Shown: piece after piece, positions 55,021 to 64,000 of the stretch | How the letters are laid out: every line of letters begins with the position of its first letter | Position numbering within the stretch: the first letter of the stretch is position 1 | Position numbers and translations under genes: made by a program | The notes under the pieces: model-generated | The model's database searches: none | Told to the model about the DNA's origin: nothing | The model's input: only the letters and a program-made list of their open reading frames with translations | Source: Onthophagus taurus | Lineage: Eukaryota; Arthropoda; Insecta; Coleoptera; Scarabaeidae | DNA length: 64,000 bases | Reading direction: 5' to 3' | NCBI RefSeq assembly: GCF_036711975.1 | Contig: NC_091972.1 | Coordinates: 24,495,001 to 24,559,000 of the forward strand

Positions 55021-55163
55021 ACTAGAGGGTCTATTCGAATTATCCAGGGTAGTCGCAGATTGCTACAACTTCTGTAGTTTCAGAGAACGATTTTTCAATT
55101 GATATGTTCAATACTTGTCTGGACAACTGTATTTTTATGAATCTGAATCTGGTACAGATTCGA

Positions 55164-55196
<33 letters not shown>

Positions 55197-55199
55197 TTT

Positions 55200-56034
55200 T
55201 TAGAAAATTAGGATGGTCAGATTATTCCATATTTTTTTAGTTTTTTAAAACTATTATTATATTAAAGGTTGGGTTCACTGATTCAACAAAACCTGTCCGA
55301 TATCACAACAACTCAAATTTAAGGTTTTTCTAGTGAAAATAACAACTGTTCTGAATTGTTTTGATTGTTGTAAGTACTAATTTTTAATATAAAACTTTAA
55401 AAGAACTAAAGCAGCAGTGATTAAATAAACTTTTTAAGTACCTAGAACAACAAGAACAATTTAGAGCAACAAAAAATATGTGATTTTGCAAAATTAATGT
55501 CCGTGTTAAACGTAAAACACATCTAGAACAATTTGAATCGGCAATGTTTGAGTTATTTTAGATTGTTCTATGTTTTTTAATTCTTATTGTGTAATATAAA
55601 ATCGCTGACACAAGAATTACTGACTGAAACTTCGAAAAACTTTAATTTTCAAAGAGTAAATTGCCCTTTAGAGAGTTGTTCTAGTGAAAATAATAGCTGT
55701 TCCAGATTGCGTTAGCTATAATAAGTATATATTTGTAATATGGAATTGATAATAGAAAAACTATGGTCACAGCAATCAACTAGACATTTCGGTAGCCAAA
55801 CCTATTTTTAGCTATAACTTCGTAATGCTCTATCCCATAATTTTGATTTTCTAGAACAATCCCCATTTCCAAAAATGGGAGGCTAGTCAAAAAACCCGTT
55901 TTTTCGGTTTTCTCGCGGAGTTTATATTTTTTCGATTTGCCGCTTTGGAACAATGTAGAACAACTCTAGAACAATCTAGAACAACAAGGAAAATTTTTAA
56001 AAATCAAAAAATGGGGGGCTAACTTCCCGCACTC
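55200..56034 (-). repeat. Outer right arm of the giant element
   Basis: Inverse of 49014-49862. Between it and the inner array is an ATT/AAT microsatellite (55167-55193) where the left side has the 2.1-kb unshared block. The boundary at 56034 ('gcactc' then 'ccgcca') has no clear target duplication. Confidence 0.85.
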
Positions 56035-56422
56035 CCGCCATAACTATGTTAGGCTCTACTCTACGAGATCTTTCTAATGAGCTATTAATCATTGCAATCG
56101 ATGCACAAACAAAAAAGTTTGTTTATGGATATAATTTATGGGTAACTTCACACTGGTTAGAACGATTCATCATCATGCAAATTAATGAAAAATGTTTGGT
56201 CCGATGTTGAATTCGCCCTTTCTATTCTCAGCGCCTCATATGAACTGTTTATAACACAGTTTATAACTTATGTAAAGTGTGTTGCATAAACGATGTGTTG
56301 ACGTGTATGTCAGCTGTAACGAAAAGTGGAAAGTTTTGGTAAACCCGGAATTAAATCGACCCTGAATGGAGAATATGTTATTGTTTTGAATAATGTAGGT
56401 GTCCTCTTAAAATACCATCAAT
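56035..56422 (+). other. Upstream region of SAYSD1
   Basis: Non-coding; presumably promoter and 5' UTR. No core element is convincing. Confidence 0.4.
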
Positions 56423-56954
56423 ATGGAACAGAAATTAGCTAATTATCGACAAAGACAAGAAAGGCAGGTTTATTTAGATAAAACTAAACAAAGAATTAGC
56501 AACTTTTTTAATACAACCCAAAGTGAATCAAAAACTAACAACGTAAGTTACAACACTAAAATAATATAATAAATATAAAATAATTCATTTTTAGACATTC
56601 CATGAAGAAGAACACAATCCTGAATCGGAAACACTTCTTATAAATGATACACAATCAGAAACAAGTATAACAAGTGATGATGATAACATAAATTGTTGTA
56701 CCCGAATTGATTTACTTTACTATTTTTTATTGTTTTTAATATGGGCTACATTATATGTGATATTTATTGAATACCAATTTGGTACCATTTATTTAATATT
56801 ATCCGCTTTAATTGGAATTTACTTAAATACCAGAACCAAACCAAAGAGGCCCGGAGAGATCAGCGCTTATTCCGTTTTCAATCGAAACTGCAAAAGTATT
56901 GATGGCACATTAAAAGCAGAACAATTTGAAAGGGAAATTCGATATGGAAGGTGA
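56423..56954 (+). CDS. SAYSD1: SAYSvFN domain-containing protein 1
   Basis: Exons 56423-56542 and 56595-56954, phase 0, intron 52 bp; 159 residues. It starts MEQKLANYRQRQERQ with a basic helical N-terminus, then an acidic linker. A hydrophobic hairpin follows at residues about 80-117 (LLFLIWATLYVIFIEY; IYLILSALIGIYL). The C-terminal signature is SAYSVFN at 130-136, followed by CKSIDGTLKAEQFEREIRYG. This tail defines the family. SAYSD1 is an ER-associated protein known in animals to act in quality control of stalled co-translational translocation, binding ribosomes with UFM1 marks. Size and domain order fit orthologues. A poly(A) signal lies downstream. GMPR follows on the same strand 458 bp later. 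Confidence 0.92.
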
Positions 56955-57411
56955 CATTAGTGAACAAAAAAAAGAAAACGAGTATTTAATGAATATAATT
57001 GGTTGTTTTAGTTATGGACTACTACATGTATAATATATTTTCCTTATTAAATAATATAACTTAGGTTACAAAAAAAAAGTGTTTATTTAATTTATTTAAT
57101 TATCCACCAATCTAAACCCAGAACCATTATAGATAACAGCAAAATAAAGCGTAATCATTTATTTTGTTATCAGGCCGTTCTGAATTTAAATAAAATGACG
57201 AAGTAACAGATTTGTTGGGTCGGGATTTCGACCCGATTCCGACGCGTCGCTCGTAGAAACCGACGACGTCGGAGTCACGCGACGTCCACCGTCGGTTACT
57301 GAACGAGAGATCGCGATGAATTTACGTCAGTAAAATCTAACAGTAATCGGTTATAGGCTGTGCTTATTTTAGCAGAAGTTTCTCGATCGTCATCCCTACA
57401 GCAAGTTGAAA
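56955..57411 (+). promoter_or_regulatory. SAYSD1 3' end and GMPR promoter/5' UTR region
   Basis: The first half is AT-rich SAYSD1 3' UTR. A CpG-rich patch at about 57215-57310 ('ttcgacccgattccgacgcg', 'cgacgacgtcggagtcacg') stands out from the AT-rich surroundings and is probably the GMPR promoter or 5' UTR. It contains short palindromes such as 'cgggatttcgacccg'. No TATA box. Confidence 0.5.
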
Positions 57412-62648
<5,237 letters not shown>

Positions 62649-62869
62649 ATTCTACAATTTACATATATACAACATATGTTCAGTATTTTGAAAGAGTTTT
62701 ATTTATTTTTTATTACGTACGTGTTGTGTCCACATAAATCTTTTATCAAAATTACGCAAATGAACTTTTTTTTTAAATTAAAACAAATTGTTATAGAATT
62801 ACGTTTATACTGACATCGAGAAGTGCCTCAGGGTTTTTTATTAGTAAAAGAATTAGTTAATTGAACTAA

Positions 62870-63320
62870 AACTAGCACTATCTCTAGAACTATAGTAGCC
62901 ATAGAAGTAGAAACAGCGCCTTTTAAAAAAGTGTTTGACAGTGCGAATGCAATGTTGCAACCATCTTCAGAAACAACTTATTAACAAGAATATATCAATT
63001 TTCTTGATTTTTTTATATCTTTTATTGAACTAAAACTAGAATTAACACTTGCACTACCGTTAGAACTAACACTAGACCTAGAAATATTCGAATTTAGCCA
63101 TCTTGAAAATCGTTCAAGATGGCTAAACCCGAATATTTCTAGTTTTATGTCTAGTGTTATTGTTATGTTAATTCTAGTGTTAGTTGTTATTCAAGGCCAA
63201 GTTGTTGTACACTTCGAACGTGTTCGTGAAGGTTTCAACATGCCACCCGAAACGTCAAACACTTTTCTAAAAGATCCAAAAGTTTTTAGTTCTAGGTCTA
63301 CTGTTCTAGTTTTTGTTCAG
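62870..63320. repeat. Palindromic (hairpin) repeat, family H, copy 2
   Basis: Two arms around a centre near 63110 ('cttgaaaatcgttcaag'). Left: 'ttttattgaactaaaac..agaactaacactagacctag'. Right: 'ctagttttatgtctagtg..tctagtgttagttgttattc'. Outer blocks with 'ccatagaagtag' and 'cacccgaaacgtcaaac' add further arm sequence. It lies just downstream of GMPR and might overlap its 3' UTR. Confidence 0.65.
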
Positions 63321-63807
63321 TTAACACCGGCCATGAAAGCCCTCGTACTTATAAATTAATTAATGTTTTTGCGCTACAAATAGATAATGTGCTCAAAGTT
63401 TTGCATTACACTAAGTGAGGTTGTTTCAAAAGTATTATTCCGACATTAAATAAATTTTTGGCTTTTATTTATGTAGTTTCAAATATACGTACATCCTTTT
63501 CCTACAATTTTGATAAAAAGTGTAAAAGATTCAAATTTGAAAAGCTATTCAATTGACATCAACAATAAACAATGTTATCGGAAAGAACGATGGTAAGATG
63601 GTACATAAATATGTTCATGTGGAATATTTTACGTTTACTGTTTCATTTACAACACTTGTCTAGTTTTAACTTTTTATTTCATTTGATCAATATTGATTAC
63701 AAAATCCATTTTACCAGTAATTTTAAGAATTTAAATTTTGTTTAAAAATATCAATGATTAAAATTTTGTACTTTTGTGCTGGTTTTATTATTAAATCCGT
63801 TTTACAT
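63321..63807. other. Intergenic DNA
   Basis: No gene supported. AT-rich. Confidence 0.35.
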
Positions 63808-63834
63808 ATTTCGGCCTTATAGGGTCATCTTCAG
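63808..63834 (-). ncRNA. Hammerhead-like motif, copy 3
   Basis: The minus strand reads CTGAAGA, T, GACC / CTATAA / GGCC, GAAAT. Stem II has one mismatch. Flanks match copy 2 ('ttgtagcgctt' before, 'atgtaaa' after). Probably the edge of a Penelope-like pLTR that continues beyond the window. Confidence 0.4.
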
Positions 63835-64000
63835 AAGCGCTACAATTAATGACAATAAGAATTGTTCTAAAACTATTGTTAAAGTTAACTTACTTGTCAT
63901 TAGAAAAAGTTGCCCTTCAAAACCTCGTACATATCGTAAATTTTGGCACAGCAAAACACAAAATGTTAATCTAATGTACAAAAGTGATTGAAAATCTTAA

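Larger units (their letters stand above)
49014..56034. mobile_element. Giant (7 kb) inverted-repeat element carrying Ulp1-PHD and USP-like genes
   Basis: Outer arms: left 49014-49862, right about 55200-56034, inverted and highly similar, starting 'gagtgc.ggaagttagcccc'. Inner arms: left 51960-52905, right about 54115-55165, made of inverted 161-bp tandem units. On the left an unshared 2.1-kb block (49863-51959) separates outer and inner arm; on the right they are contiguous. The central core (about 52906-54114) holds Ulp1-PHD coding sequence, an RT scrap and a MITE. I recognise no transposase. Autonomy and class are unknown. Confidence 0.75.

Overview
The window is AT-rich, intron-containing nuclear DNA of an insect. 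A beetle is a reasonable guess, but only from the general character of the genes and transposons. It holds six apparent host genes. They lie in a dense, deeply nested mosaic of transposable elements (TEs), and the TEs make up most of the sequence.

Host genes: (1) a multi-pass membrane RING-CH ubiquitin ligase with an N-terminal EGF-like module (exons 5107-9589, +); (2) a 93-residue coiled-coil-like protein of unknown function (20884-21220, +); (3) a lipocalin-like secreted protein, convergent with it and only 47 bp away, with an in-frame TGA in its signal peptide (21268-21895, -); (4) an unrecognised six-exon gene, 416 residues (40101-41667, +); (5) a two-helix membrane protein whose ATG lies 4 bp after the stop of gene 4 (41672-41995, +); (6) SAYSD1 (56423-56954, +), followed at 57412-62648 by GMP reductase, complete at 345 residues with Cys186, Thr188 and Glu289 in place. 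This makes seven coding units if the 107-residue membrane protein is counted separately.

Mobile layout: 1216-4724 is a TA-flanked Tc1/mariner-like element with a decayed piggyBac inside. 6.7-8.2 kb (an intron of the RING-CH gene) and 11.3-12.3 kb hold LINE, hairpin and tyrosine-recombinase remnants. 12493-17587 is an inverted-arm element, probably Penelope-like, split by a 2.7-kb hAT element with an exact 8-bp target duplication. 17648-19944 is a foldback element whose arms are built from 143-bp tandem units. 22.5-25.9 kb holds two more decayed LINEs. 25978-39822 is one I/Jockey-like LINE with a 13-bp target duplication. It was later hit by a nearly intact 5.8-kb Ty3/gypsy element (33012-38832) in ORF1, and by a deleted gypsy element (28361-30671) in its RT. 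The deleted gypsy element carries a solo LTR of a third family inside its integrase. 42.1-48.5 kb is minisatellite, transposase fragments and hairpin repeats.

The most unusual region is 49014-56034, a 7-kb giant inverted-repeat element. Its inner arms are arrays of about 161-bp units. Inside it are a Ulp1-like cysteine protease fused to a PHD finger, a separate USP-type (deubiquitinase-like) fragment, a LINE RT scrap and an 86-bp piggyBac-type MITE. A transposable unit carrying genes of the ubiquitin/SUMO protease folds is the best candidate here for something not well described.

How the parts relate: the host genes show no operon-like functional link. Target duplications allow a relative insertion order to be read for several TE layers: LINE, then the gypsy elements, then the solo-LTR family; and Penelope-like element, then hAT. 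All exon boundaries are read from GT/AG signals and reading-frame continuity only, with no transcript support.
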